From Acanthopleura granulata (taxonomy: Eukaryota > Mollusca > Polyplacophora > Chitonida > Chitonidae): a stretch of DNA of 64,000 bases. The stretch covers positions 1 through 64,000 of the forward strand of contig JABBOT010000023.1 of assembly GCA_016165875.1 (NCBI GenBank), given 5' to 3'. This document shows positions 1-10,427 of this stretch, piece after piece. A model generated the notes under the pieces. The model saw only the letters and a list, made by a program, of their open reading frames with translations. It was not told where the DNA came from and did no database searches. How positions within the stretch are numbered: position 1 is the stretch's first letter; every line of letters begins with the position of its first letter. Both the position numbers and the translations under genes were made by a program.

Positions 1-1690
1 ATTATCCTTTATAGCTCACATAAAAATGCTTAAGGCCAAATGTACAAAGGCTCTGGATATAATTAAGGTCGTGTCTAGCACTGAGTAGGGAGCTGACCGA
101 TCAGTGTTACTCAATTTGTATTGTTCTCTGGTGAGGTAGAAATTGGACTATGGGAACATCATTTATGGTTCCGCTAGGAAATCATATCTTAAAATGTTGG
201 ATCCGGTCCATCACCAAGGTCTGAGGCTCAGCCTGGGTGCCTATAGGACCTCACCAGTAGAGAGTTTATACGTAGAAGCTAATGAGCCTTCTTTATATCA
301 CAGGCGTATAAAACTCAGCCTTCAGTACGTCGCTAAGCTTAAAGCTCACCCAACAAACCCTGCCTACGACTGTGTTTTTAATCCATCATACGCAGATAAA
401 TATAGTAAATGTTCCAACAAAATTTCTTCCTTTGGTCTTCGTGTTCGGGACCATATTGTGGAAGCTAACATCAAGCTGGAGGACACAGCTCCGGTTTCTT
501 TTCCGGAGTCTCCTCCCTGGCTTCTTCCACAAGCTAAATTAATATTTGATCTACGTCAACATAAGAAATCCGATACAAACCTTCTGATAATTCAGCAAAG
601 TTTCGCTGAAGTAAAAGCCAATTATCGGGATTATAAATTTATATATACTGACGGATCGAAGGATGAGGACAGGGTGGCGGCTGCGGCTGTCTTGGAACAG
701 CGAGTCGCCTCTCTTCGCCTTCCATCCTCGTCTTCAATATTTTCTGCCGAGGCCAGAGCTATACTTCTGGCTTTATCATACGTTTCATCCGACGCTGCCT
801 AGAGAGCAGTCATATGCAGTGACTCGTTGTCCTGCCTTTTGGCAATAGAGAAAAAGAAATTTCAAAACCCGTTAATACTAGAAATATTAGCCATGCATAG
901 AAAGTTAATTAAAAGAGGGAAAGATATTGTATTCTGTTGGATACCAAGTCATATTGGTATTCACGGAAACACAGTCGCAGACAGGGAAGCGAAAGCTGCT
1001 CTTAATAAACCCATATCTAAGATTAAAATTCCTTATACTGATTTTAAATCTAATATTCTTAAATACATTTGTCGCCTTTGGCAGGATGAATGGGACCTGC
1101 AGGTCGATAACAAACTGCATGCCATTCACCCTGTCATAGGCTATGACTCTTTTACGTTTGGTATGTCTCGTAGAGACCAAGTGGTTTTAACTAGATGCCG
1201 CGTTGGGCATTCTCGTCTAACACACAATTTTATCCGGGATGGGGGCAGTGCTCCCAAGTGTGTTGGATGTGATGCGCAGTACGGCATCAAACATATCCTG
1301 ATTGACTGTGTGGACTTTGCCCACGTGCGGCAAAGGTTCTACACAATAAACTCCATATATGATTTGTTTGAGAACATCGCTGGCGACGCTGTCATAAAAT
1401 ATTTGAAGGCCATTGGCCTTTATCATAAAATATAAATTTTATGTTAAAAAATAAATGTTTGTTATAAAATTTCCGTGATATGCTGGTTGTTCGAGTTTTT
1501 AACTCTTTTGTTTTTCTTACCTGATTTTAACCCATGTGAGAAATTTTTTGTTTTCCTTTTAATGTTCTCCAGTGACTATCGAAAACCTTTACCGTCTCGT
1601 GTTACCACCTTGTTCTCGCCACGATATGGCTGAGATATTGCCGATGTGGCGTTAAGCCATAATCATTCATTCATTCATTCATTAATAACA
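1..1690 (+). mobile_element. 3' portion of a dead LINE (RT end, RNase H, Cys/His motif)
   Basis: One reading frame runs from base 2 to the TAA after base 1432, broken by stops near bases 92, 137 and 800. The first part looks like the end of a LINE reverse transcriptase. It is followed by an RNase H domain with the motifs YTDGSK, AEARAI, SDSLS and WIPSHIGIHGN. A Cys/His motif (CVGC, then H and C) lies near the C-terminus. The order RT, RNase H, Cys/His is typical of Jockey/I-related LINEs that carry RNase H. The 3' end is a short untranslated tail finishing in (CATT)n at about 1663-1684, directly against element A. The 5' end lies outside the window. The stops make it inactive. Clade assignment is tentative. 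Confidence 0.85.
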
Positions 1691-2132
1691 ATGTTTCGTT
1701 CTCGTAGGTTCATACAGCACACAGGACTATGCGTGCATATAGAGATATCAATAGCTTACTTGTATGTACAGAAATATTAAAAAAAACAAATGCAGTGTGA
1801 AAATATCAGCATTTAGTTTTGACATATAAATTTAATAATTAGAAAGGATATATACACGGTCGTAATACACGTAATTTGTTTTTTTTTTCTAGCATGGGTG
1901 TAAATGGAAACGTTATATGTGGATGAAAACGTGGTATAATTGGGTGTATGCACATGTATCTACATCCCTATCATAAAGATGTTGAATGTGAGGGGCTAAT
2001 TTTGCTTTTGTTTTACATAAAGCGGACAAAATCACAGACATAAAATGAAACATACATAACCCATATATATATATCGTGCTTAAATTTCGAAAGCAAACCT
2101 TTCGGGGAAATTGGTTAGCCCTTACAAGGGCT
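1690..2132. repeat. Left terminal inverted repeat of element A
   Basis: Reversed and complemented, the right end aligns with this stretch over several hundred bases. Shared blocks include ATATAAATTTAATAATTAGA-like sequence near 1825, CGTTATATG-GGATG near 1910, GTTGAATG near 1981, and GTTTTACATAAA followed by CGGACAAA near 2013. The similarity continues inward to a hairpin at 2117-2132. Identity is clearly below 100%, so the two ends have diverged. The outer edge is unclear because the LINE tail ends at about 1684. Confidence 0.75.
2117..2132 (-). promoter_or_regulatory. Histone-type 3' stem-loop after the left terminal gene
   Basis: On the minus strand the sequence is AGCCCT-TGTA-AGGGCT: a perfect 6-bp stem with a 4-nt loop, followed by AACCA and then CCCCGAAAGG. 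The stop codon of the left terminal gene is about 80 nt upstream; part of that gap is a (GCTTA)n run. The same hairpin, AACCA and GAAAGG arrangement occurs at 16712-16727 on the right. The loop is less canonical than the UUUC loop at the right end. Confidence 0.55.
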
Positions 2133-2212
2133 GTTGGAGATGATGGGGTAGCTTAGCTTAGCTTAACTTAGCTTAGCTTGGCTTAGCTTTCATTCCGAAG
2201 AGCAGCTTCGTT

Positions 2213-2731
2213 CTAGCGGGTATACTCCCGTAACGCACGTTCAGCTTTATGAAGCTTTTCCCGTGCGTATTCCAATGCGGAGCGGGCCTCTTGAATTTCT
2301 ATCATCTGGTTCTCTCCGAACAACCCGCCGTCACCGGCTAAGGCTCGCTTGTAGATTTCATCCGCTTCTTTGCACCGAACTTCCAGTCTTTCCACCCATT
2401 TCCGCAATGTGAAATGGAATGGTGATTCACCTTGTCTTCTCCCTTTTTGCTCCTTTTCCATAATCGCTCCGATAAAATTCTGCATAATGAGTACATGTAA
2501 CTGAGTTTCCCTTTTATATGGATTGGTCGGCTTGTAAAGTTTGACAGCGCTGCGGACCAAATAGAGAGCAAAATCCCATGCATCTGATTGGATGATAGGG
2601 ACTATACCGTACCAGCGGCTGTGGATTTTCAATCCCTGTGTTTTACTAACATAGCGATATGAACTGCGTATTTTAAATACACACACGCACATATATTCCA
2701 GCACACATATCAAACTTAATAATACAGACAT
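2213..2731 (-). CDS. Left terminal outward-facing gene, unknown helical protein
   Basis: This frame encodes up to 172 residues and is read towards the left TIR. I do not recognise the family. The last 60 or so residues are charged and helical (EARSALEYAREKLHKAERAL). They resemble in pattern the two small proteins at the right end (for example AREKRRAAWQRLTQAVARL), which suggests one family placed at both ends of the element; this is an inference from a short match. The N-terminal 30 residues are hydrophobic and may be intron or untranslated sequence, so the true start is uncertain. A histone-like hairpin lies about 80 nt past the stop. No polyadenylation signal was noted between the stop and the hairpin. 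Confidence 0.5.
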   Translation of the reverse strand: MSVLLSLICVLEYMCVCVFKIRSSYRYVSKTQGLKIHSRWYGIVPIIQSDAWDFALYLVRSAVKLYKPTNPYKRETQLHVLIMQNFIGAIMEKEQKGRRQGESPFHFTLRKWVERLEVRCKEADEIYKRALAGDGGLFGENQMIEIQEARSALEYAREKLHKAERALREYTR

Positions 2732-2972
2732 AATACGATTTGTTTATATATATATAATAGAGTATAATTACGATGTACACAACACAAAACATATATTTAT
2801 TATTTGACACATATAAAAGACAAATAAGTAACTGTGAAAATAATGTAGTGCTTTTCTATTAGAAAGACTCTTTCGACAGAATAGGGCGACCTTTTATTTA
2901 AAAGGTCTATGGTCAGGTCGGGTTGGGCTGGTTGGTTCGTCCGTTTTGTTTTCGTTGGGTAGTCAAAAATCA

Positions 2973-3161
2973 CTAGATATGGGTTACACGGCGGTAGAAA
3001 TCTCCAGGCGATTCATAGTTATTTCTAAGTCTCCGATGTCGGAATTTTCGCCGCATAGCTAGCTGTAAATTATTTCCTCGAGTTTTCTTCTTCTTCCTCC
3101 GACTCCGGCGTTTGTATGTATTGTATTTCCTGGGTCGATTTCGTTTCTTCTTGAGAGGCAT
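2973..3161 (-). CDS. Small very basic protein, possible core or DNA-binding protein
   Basis: About 62 residues from the inner ATG at 3161, with roughly 40% Lys plus Arg and runs such as KKKRNRPRK and RRSRRKKKKTR. Small Arg/Lys-rich proteins of this kind condense DNA in adenovirus-like particles, so a genome-packing role is plausible but unproven. It is divergent from the polymerase gene that begins just to the right. An earlier ATG at 3176 would add five residues. It could also be a nuclear-localised regulator. Confidence 0.4.
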   Translation of the reverse strand: MPLKKKRNRPRKYNTYKRRSRRKKKKTRGNNLQLAMRRKFRHRRLRNNYESPGDFYRRVTHI

Positions 3162-3214
3162 GACGTCCGTTCTCACCTGTGTTCTAGGTTAAACTGATAA
3201 GGTATACAGTTTGT

Positions 3215-6200
3215 GTGTTATATTTATGCACATTAAATAAGCTATTAAATAGTAGGACTATGCCGGTATTTTATTTATTTTTTTTTTTGGTTATACAGGT
3301 GCAGCCCATTTCACAGACTGGAAGTCGTGTAACCGCTTCAACATCAAAGCGCCGGGGCCAGTCTGCTGGTAGATCCGAACGCTCCAAGGGCTCCTCATTA
3401 CTCTCACCTGTCAATCAAGCGCCCTCACCTGAGGCTGTGTTTAGCCCGCTGGGGCCAGAAAGCGATGTGGATGAACAGGGTGAACTTCATACTGCCTCGG
3501 TCGGTAATGTAAAGGGTCAGGTTAACCTCAATAACGGCCCTAATTCATTTCCCTTGGACCCCATCACACCTTCATATGATGAGTTACCTACAGACCCAGC
3601 ATTACGTGACATATATCAACGTCACTGGGGCGCTATCCGCCAGCAATTTCATCGCCATCGACCTTTGCAGGATGTGTATAATTTCCGAATCAAGGGACTC
3701 TATCCTTTAGCTACACACCTGGAACAGGTGTTTCTTGACCAGCCTTCAGCTTTCCGTATCAACCTAGCTTACGGTTTCATTTTACGTCATCGAGATACGG
3801 ACCAATTGCGTTATTTCTATCCGAGTACAAATACAAGAATACTTTCAGAATGTCGATATATTCACACCTATGGTGATATACAAACACTTACTGCTGATTT
3901 GTCAGCTATCGATCCGATCGAATCAGCCCGACAACAGCGCCCAAATACCAAATGGATGGTAGACAGTGTGACTAATGTTGCGTTTTATGTGCATAAACCA
4001 CATACCACACCCATCGGTGCACCGGTAGATTTACCTGCCCACGTTCAGAATAATAAAGGCTTGCACAGCATGGTGAGTGGCGGACATGGTGCTTACGATG
4101 ATCATTTGTGTTTCTTCCGTTGCTTAGCCTTTCACCTAGACAACGCTAACCCCAAATACTGCACTGTTAAAGCTAAGGGTTATTTAAAAATTTACTTGAA
4201 AGCTAAAGGTATGGAAGCCAGGTATTTCCGAGGTGTCCCGCTCAGCGAACTGTCTTTTTTTGAGGATTTATTTAACGTCAACATATTTGTGTATGAACTA
4301 TTAGTAGTTGATGCAGATGTGTGCGCTGAGATTCTTTATAGGTCCGCCAAGCGATACGCTACTACTTTGACTCTTAATTTACACGAGAAGCATTTTAGCG
4401 TGGTGAAAGATATGAATTTATACGCTCGTTCTTATCTGTGCAGGGTTTGTCATAAATCATTTCCCAAGGCCTGGAAATTAAAACGGCATGCACGGACTTG
4501 TGATGGGGTTATCAAACGAGTGTATCCAGGCGGTGTGTTTAAAAACAAAGCCACTGTTTTCGAGGAGTTAGCTGACGAAGGAATTATTGATGTCGCTGAA
4601 GAGGACAGGTATTTCCCATATAGAGCTTGTTTTGATTTTGAGGCCTATCTCCAAAAATTAGACCCTTCTGCAGCTAACAGTGGTGAAAACACAGAATGGA
4701 CTGCCCTCCATATTCCCATGAGCGTGTCTGTTAACAGTAACGTTCCTGGATATGACAAACCGATGTGTTTTGTATCAACGGGTGATCCGCACGCTTTGAT
4801 TGAAACTATGATGGCATATCTCACTGAGATCAGTGAAGCTAGTTTTAAGCTGTTATGTCAACATTACCACCACGTGTTAGACAGCTTGGATGAGTGTATA
4901 GGTATAGCCGCACTATGTGACTTTACCTGCGAAACCAAAAAGACATCTTACACAGAAAAACTCAAGGAGCGATTTTTAACATACCTAACCGAACTCCCTG
5001 TTTTGGGTTTTAATTCTGGGAAATATGATTTTAATTTAATAAAGCGGCAGCTGTATCCGTATTTAGTGAAAACCGATGGGTTAAAATACCTTATCAAGCG
5101 GAATAACAATCACATGAGTGTGTCTACAGGTCAGCTGAGATTTTTAGACGTTCGAAATTATTTAGCCCCGAATTATAGTTATGATAAATGGGTCAAAGCT
5201 TATGAATGTCAGGTGACCAAAGGACAGTTTTGTTACGAATACGTGGATAGTTTAGCACGTTTAGATGAGACAAATCTCCCGCCGCGTGAAGCTTTCCATA
5301 ACAAGTTAAAAGGGACTTTTTGCTCTGAAGAAGATTACCAGGCTTTGGAGAATGTGTGGCAATCACACGGAATGAAGACCCTGCGTGATTTTCTGATTTG
5401 GTACAATAATCTCGACGTCATTCCATTTCTTGAAGCTTTGGGAAAGATGTCAGCGTTTTATCAAACCATGCGTGTAGATCTATTTAAAGACTGTATTAGT
5501 ATTCCTGGGGTCACTTTACGTTACTTGTTTCAAAATCTCCCAACTTACTTTTCCTTAATAGGAGAAGGGGATAAAGATCTTTATCAATGTCTGAGATCGA
5601 ATATTGTCGGGGGACCAAGTATTGTATTTCATCGCTATCATGAGAAGGGGGTGACTCGTATTAGGGGAGGAAAATTATGCCAGGGAATTGTCGGTTTTGA
5701 CGCTAATGCGTTATACCTAGCTTGCTTAGCATCACCTATGCCGGCTGGACATTATATCCGCTGGCTACCCATAGAAGAAGAGAGACAAGACACTATAAAT
5801 TTTTATCCGAAAGAGTCCAAAAAACCTCGACTGGCTGAACAGTGGCTAGACTGGCAAGCGGCTCAGCTGGGCGTCCCTATTCGTCATCGGCTGAACGATG
5901 TGGAACGGAGAGTTGGTGATCGTCGGCTCCCTGTTGACGGCTTTGCTGTGGTGAACGGTCGACGCACTATTTTCCAGGTAATGTATTATCTCTTGTATAT
6001 GTAATATATATAAAATAATTATGTATGTATGAAAAAAAAAAGATTGGGTAAATGTAGCGCTATAATTTATAACATGTCGAATATATGCATGTATATACAT
6101 ATATATATATACTTATATATATATGTATATACATATACATATATATATATACTTATATATATACATATATAAAACAATGTACACGCTTTATACTTATATA

Positions 6201-7643
6201 CGTATGCTTGTATCATTGCAGTTCCACGGATGTTACTGGCATTTCCATGGGTGTCATCTCAACTATACTTCAACAGGTGAGCTCCGCTATAACGCTAGGC
6301 GTGGTCTTTCACCGGAAGAACTTCAGAACGAGACGAATGAGCACCGAGCATATTTCGAGCATCTCAACTTCCAGGTTGTGGAAACCTGGGAATGTTTCTT
6401 TCTTCAGCAAAAGCAGACTGACCCCACCCTTCAATCATTTCTCCAACATTACTACACTCCTCCCCCACCTCATCTTACTGAAGATCAATTATTAAAATCA
6501 GTTATGGATCAGCGACTGTATGGGTTTGTGGAATGTGACATTCATGTCCCTCAACAATTATTATCAACTTTTGCTGAATGCCCCCCGATATTTAAAAACG
6601 CGAATGTCACCGTAGAAGATATCGGTCCGACTATGAAAGAATATGCCAAGGCCAATAATATTATGACTCAGCCCCGCCGTACATTAATAGGAAGTATGTG
6701 TGGAACGAAAATTCTCTTGGGCACCCCTCTGCTAAGATGGTATTTGGCTCATGGACTGGTTGTAACTCGTGTGTATCAAGCTGTGCAATACACACCTGAA
6801 ACCTGCTTTCGCACCTTTGCCGATCACGTGACTCAAGCCCGACGTCAAGGGGATGTAGATCCCAGCAAGGTGTTAATAGGTGAAACAATGAAGCTATTAG
6901 GAAATTCAGGATATGGAAAGACAATTACTAATCAAGATCGCCATGTGAATGTGAAAGTGTGTACGCTAGAGAAAGCTCGGAAATTAGTTAATTCAGATGC
7001 ATGTATTAACGTGGAGGAAATTGATGATGCTACGTATGAGGTCACGTGCTCTAAGAAACGGATCTCTTATAATTTACCCTTACAGACAGGGTGTATGGTA
7101 TATCAGTATGCCAAACTCCGCATGCTGGAATTCTATTACGATTTCCTGGCAAAATATTTTCATTCCAGTGATTATCAACTCGTGGAAACAGATACAGATT
7201 CAGCATACATTGCATGGTCGGAGCCTAATTGGGAATCCTTGGTTAAACCTGAGCTGCGGGAAGCTTACGAAGCTGAGCGTGACCGCTGGTTACCTCGTCG
7301 AGATTATTATCAACATGACAAACGTACGCCTGGTCTGTTTAAAGTAGAATGGAGTGGAGATGGTATTATCGCTTTATGTTCCAAAACATATTACTGCTAC
7401 GCTGGGGACAGTGGAGATGGTGATAAATTTTCATGCAAAGGAGTAAACCGTCACAGTGCTCAAAAGGGTTTGTATCTCTCGGTGCTCCAGGAGGGACGAA
7501 GTGCAGCGGGAGTCAATCGTGGCATGCGTGTACGTGGACATCAAATGTGTTCCTATACACAGCATAAGGACGCTTTCACGTATTTTTATGCTAAACGTAA
7601 GATTTTGCCTGATGGGGTAAGCACGACTTACCTGGATATTTAG
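3215..7643 (+). CDS. PolB: Protein-primed family B DNA polymerase with OTU-like N-terminal domain
   Basis: This gene would replicate the element. Two exons, 3215-5977 and 6222-7643, join in phase 0 to give about 1390 residues. In order: a low-complexity N-terminus; an OTU-like region near residue 295 (DDHLCFFRCLAFH) with a later HFSVV; a C2H2 finger near 408 (CRVCHKSF, then HARTC); exonuclease motifs FDFEAYL (about 469), FNSGKYDFNLIK (about 598) and YDKWVKAY (about 655); polymerase motifs FDANALYL (about 827), KLLGNSGYGKT (about 1144) and DTDSAY (about 1244). The first 28 residues are hydrophobic and are followed at 3298 by a strong splice acceptor that keeps frame. The real protein may therefore start in an upstream exon. 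AATAAA lies at 7685-7690. Confidence 0.93.
5978..6221 (+). other. Intron within PolB, 244 bp, with a TA-rich microsatellite
   Basis: The boundaries are CAG|GTAATG at 5977/5978 and ATTGCAG|TTCC at 6221/6222. Both flanking exons are in phase 0, and the intron has in-frame stops. The middle is nearly pure (TA)n and TATACATA repeats. It falls between the 'palm' motif FDANALYL and the next conserved block FHGCYWH. Confidence 0.85.
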
Positions 7644-7684
7644 ATACATATGTAAATATATTTTAAGATTCTGAATATTTTGTA

Positions 7685-7732
7685 AATAAAAGAAAGAAAA
7701 CATGTTATTTTGGTGAGATCTCAATTTTTATT
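7685..7732. terminator. Overlapping poly(A) signals of convergent PolB and protease genes
   Basis: AATAAA on the plus strand at 7685-7690 follows the PolB stop by about 40 nt. TTTATT at 7727-7732, read on the minus strand as AATAAA, follows the protease stop by about 50 nt. Internal genes thus carry ordinary polyadenylation signals, unlike the terminal genes. Confidence 0.55.
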
Positions 7733-7779
7733 AATTTTTTGGTTCAATAAACAAGAACAAACAACTGGAATTAAACATG

Positions 7780-8487
7780 TCACTCATCATTGTATATATG
7801 CATTGTTCTAATCAGCAAAAATACAGCCTCTGTGCAACACTGTACTAGCATATTCCTTGTTATCAGTATATGTTTGTACAACAACAATAAACATGGGAGA
7901 ATAGATAAAAAAAAAAATGTCTGATTAACTGGTGATTTCATTCGATTATGATTTATTACAATCTTCGCAACAATGGATATCTGTGTTTTGTAATCACCAA
8001 AGAAAGGAGGGTGGATACCGAACATTCTTTCGACCCAATCATAAACCAATAGATCATTCGTATAATCTGTGGGTGGGGAATTAAATGTTTGCGTAATACA
8101 GTTCATTGTTCGTCCTCTCGCTCGATGGAGCGCGAAATACAAACAATATTGACCGCACACAGCGGTATTTAAGCATTGTATGGGGCGGTGATTCGCTTGC
8201 CAATGGTCCGTACCCCGATTTAGCCACGTTTCTACCTCCTTACGCCAGGGTGGAAGCGCATAAGAATCAAAATAATCTCCAGACAAGTGATGTGTGGTTT
8301 CCTCATAATCTATATATAATGCAATCCAATGTGTACCAGGTTTCGTACAAGGATCGGTGTTTAAAATATATATAGCAGGTCGATGCGGCATTCGTGCAGG
8401 TAAATCATTCCAAGGGAGCACACCTTGCACCAAGTCACGTGTATAAGGATCCGTTTGAAGACATTGTAATAATTGTTTGCTGTTCAT
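7780..8487 (-). CDS. PRO: Adenain-like cysteine protease
   Basis: In adenovirus-like particles this Ulp1/adenain-fold enzyme cleaves structural precursors during maturation. The frame gives 235 residues. The expected triad is visible: His53 in GTHWIALYID, Asp in DYFDSYA (about 71-74), Gln near 104 and Cys in CGQYC (about 115). The first 175 residues look conserved. The C-terminal tail is hydrophobic and unusual (SILPCLLLLYKHIL), and may be a membrane-association segment or read-through into non-conserved sequence. It is the last gene of the leftward structural block, just downstream of the major capsid gene and convergent with PolB. Confidence 0.85.
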   Translation of the reverse strand: MNSKQLLQCLQTDPYTRDLVQGVLPWNDLPARMPHRPAIYILNTDPCTKPGTHWIALYIDYEETTHHLSGDYFDSYALPPWRKEVETWLNRGTDHWQANHRPIQCLNTAVCGQYCLYFALHRARGRTMNCITQTFNSPPTDYTNDLLVYDWVERMFGIHPPFFGDYKTQISIVAKIVINHNRMKSPVNQTFFFLSILPCLLLLYKHILITRNMLVQCCTEAVFLLIRTMHIYNDE

Positions 8488-8519
8488 GACGTCATCTGTT
8501 AGAATTATGAGATCCTGGT

Positions 8520-8550
8520 CGAGGGTGGGAGTTCAAATCCTGGAGCGGTC
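8520..8550 (+). other. tRNA 3'-end-like motif upstream of the protease gene
   Basis: The sequence GGGAGTTCAAATCCTGG followed by AGCGGTCA resembles a T-arm and acceptor end (box B-like). A second copy of the theme lies at 10428-10456. No matching 5' half was found and the T-stem pairs badly, so this is a relic or a regulatory motif rather than a tRNA gene. Confidence 0.3.
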
Positions 8551-8564
8551 AATGTCGATTTTGT

Positions 8565-9899
8565 TTAATTGGTGAAATCACACAAGACTGTACGAGTCTT
8601 ATCAATCTCAATGATATTCTGGAATTCGGCGTAGCAAATGATGGTAGTAGATTGAAGTAAAGGTGCGGAAAATCGCATTTCCAAGCGGAGATCACCCTTC
8701 TGACTGACGTTCAACTGTTGCTCATCGTGCTGGTCAGCGGTCAAATCAAAGGCGAACAGGGTGTACCCCCCGCGGAAATCACTATATGTGATATCGTTTC
8801 CATCATCTGTTCCAACTTTACCCGCGGCAGCGAATAAGTTCATATACGAACGGATGTAATTATGAGCTGGAAAATTTGGGGTGAGTGGCTTGGCTGGTAT
8901 CTGACGTCCGTTCACGTGTAAGGCCACGTAGTTTATGTTAAGCGGGTTGAATGCGAAGGGATTTTCATCATATCGTCCGTTAAATGTCGAGTTTTGTACA
9001 CACCCTATGACGAGACGCTGGGGAAGAGTGCCTAAAAATAGGTTTTGCTCATTCACTGTGGTATGCCCTATACCCACGTCGAAATACTTGGTCAATACAC
9101 GCCGAATCGGGTACTTGGCTGGGGCTTTCTCCAAGGCTTTCAAATGCCCCAACAGAACACCCGGGTTGACTTTGATTTTCCGTATAAACATTGTCACTTC
9201 CTCAAGGACTGTCTTGTAATCAGCCTCCTCTGCAGCGTCTCCTTCTCCATGTCGCAGAGTTGATATAATTGCAAAGCTGTTTCCGCTCCTGGTCAAACGC
9301 ACTCGAACCGTGACATTGTTTAACAAATAGCGATCTTGTTGAAACAAGTCACAATGTAATCTCCCCATCATATTAATCGATCGACTTCCAGCAGCCAAGG
9401 CCCTTCGTTTGTGAAATCCATCGTTTTGATTAGTTTTAGTCTCCATTTGTCCAGAAGTATCCTTATACCACCCACTTCCTTTCAACCAAGTTCTTTTAGC
9501 TTCCTGCCCATAGCTGAGTAAGGTTTCTATGTACGCCCGGTAAGGGTACATATTCGTTGACGGAGTAATCAATTTATCGTTGATAGCGACGTCTACTTGC
9601 TGCCACAGGGAATGTAGCCATAAATTAACAGGTGCCACGGCAGCATTCTCCGGCAAATCATCCCCATTACCTTTCACTATTTTGGCTTTCACATACAAAT
9701 ACGAGTTAGCCAAGTCCAAGTAAGTGTCTGGATCCCCGTTGCTAATAAAAAATTCTACAGGCCCACCGTCCACAATGCTAGCTATAGGGTTGTAGGTATC
9801 CCATCGTCCTTCCTGTACACTTCTTTGAGTTGGAGGTAAAGTCCACAAATCAAATTCACTGTTCACTGATGGGGCTGAATTTGGGTGCTGTAAAGCCAT
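8565..9899 (-). CDS. MCP: Major capsid protein, double jelly-roll
   Basis: About 444 residues from the ATG at 9899. The start contains the conserved Polinton pattern FDLWTLPPTQRSVQEGRW followed by GPVEFFISN. It belongs to the hexon-like family that appears in animal genomes as F54H12.2-like proteins (family knowledge). Two successive beta-rich halves are expected to form the double jelly-roll; LHCDLFQQDRYLLNNV lies near the middle. It would form the capsomers of an icosahedral shell. The frame is intact. An upstream ATG at 9980 is in frame, but it overlaps the previous gene and is probably not used. Confidence 0.92.
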   Translation of the reverse strand: MALQHPNSAPSVNSEFDLWTLPPTQRSVQEGRWDTYNPIASIVDGGPVEFFISNGDPDTYLDLANSYLYVKAKIVKGNGDDLPENAAVAPVNLWLHSLWQQVDVAINDKLITPSTNMYPYRAYIETLLSYGQEAKRTWLKGSGWYKDTSGQMETKTNQNDGFHKRRALAAGSRSINMMGRLHCDLFQQDRYLLNNVTVRVRLTRSGNSFAIISTLRHGEGDAAEEADYKTVLEEVTMFIRKIKVNPGVLLGHLKALEKAPAKYPIRRVLTKYFDVGIGHTTVNEQNLFLGTLPQRLVIGCVQNSTFNGRYDENPFAFNPLNINYVALHVNGRQIPAKPLTPNFPAHNYIRSYMNLFAAAGKVGTDDGNDITYSDFRGGYTLFAFDLTADQHDEQQLNVSQKGDLRLEMRFSAPLLQSTTIICYAEFQNIIEIDKTRTVLCDFTN

Positions 9900-9918
9900 G
9901 GTAGGATGGATATGGGTG

Positions 9919-10407
9919 TTATGCGAAAATATCTCTGGGGAGTCTACCTGATTCCTTTCGCCCCGTGTGTGCTCCAACACGCCTTCTACGCTGACTGACC
10001 AGGTGATGTGCAGCCGGGCGTTTTATACGGCGCCGGTGAGCTGGTTTACCTGGCGGACGTCGGCCTGACCCAGGTGTAGATACACCGAGAATACGAGGGA
10101 CTTCCCTCGCCAGCGCACGTTTAGCACTCCCTAGCAGCCGTTTACCGGCAGCTTTACTACGTTGTTTCAGGGCTTCCTTCGGTGACTTACCGCGAAACAG
10201 CGTATCACCGGCAACCCCCAGAGCCGTCCGTAGCACCGCTTTCCCCACGGTTTTGGCAATGGGCACCAGAGGCCCCTTGATAAGAGCACCTAAGACATTC
10301 CCTAATCCGTGACCTCGTTGTATCGGAGCGCCGTGAAAGACAGGAAAATTACCGCCCCCAGCTTGGTTGCAGTAATACGTGATGTAAGGTTGATGGGTAT
10401 CTGACAT
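9919..10407 (-). CDS. Basic, Gly-rich minor virion protein, pVI/pX-like
   Basis: The 162 residues begin with a short Gly-rich segment (QAGGGNFPVFHGAPIQRGHG) followed by an amphipathic, Ala/Lys-rich helix region (residues 40-105) and an Arg-rich tail with a stretch RRRRVG. The N-terminal GGG and GHGLG signature recurs in Polinton and adenovirus-like minor proteins that are matured by the viral protease; GGG or similar would suit a cleavage site. It lies immediately upstream of the major capsid gene in the same transcriptional block, overlapping only an unlikely alternative start. The exact adenovirus counterpart (pVI or pX) is not decided. Confidence 0.65.
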   Translation of the reverse strand: MSDTHQPYITYYCNQAGGGNFPVFHGAPIQRGHGLGNVLGALIKGPLVPIAKTVGKAVLRTALGVAGDTLFRGKSPKEALKQRSKAAGKRLLGSAKRALAREVPRILGVSTPGSGRRPPGKPAHRRRIKRPAAHHLVSQRRRRVGAHTGRKESGRLPRDIFA

Positions 10408-10427
10408 CCTATATGAGCGAGTGGGAG

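Noticed and set aside
6085..6495. ORF rich in Tyr and Ile on the plus strand
   Set aside because: Its first part is the TA-rich PolB intron; its second part is PolB in the wrong frame.
8935..9219. Plus-strand ORF of 94 residues
   Set aside because: Antisense to the intact major capsid gene.
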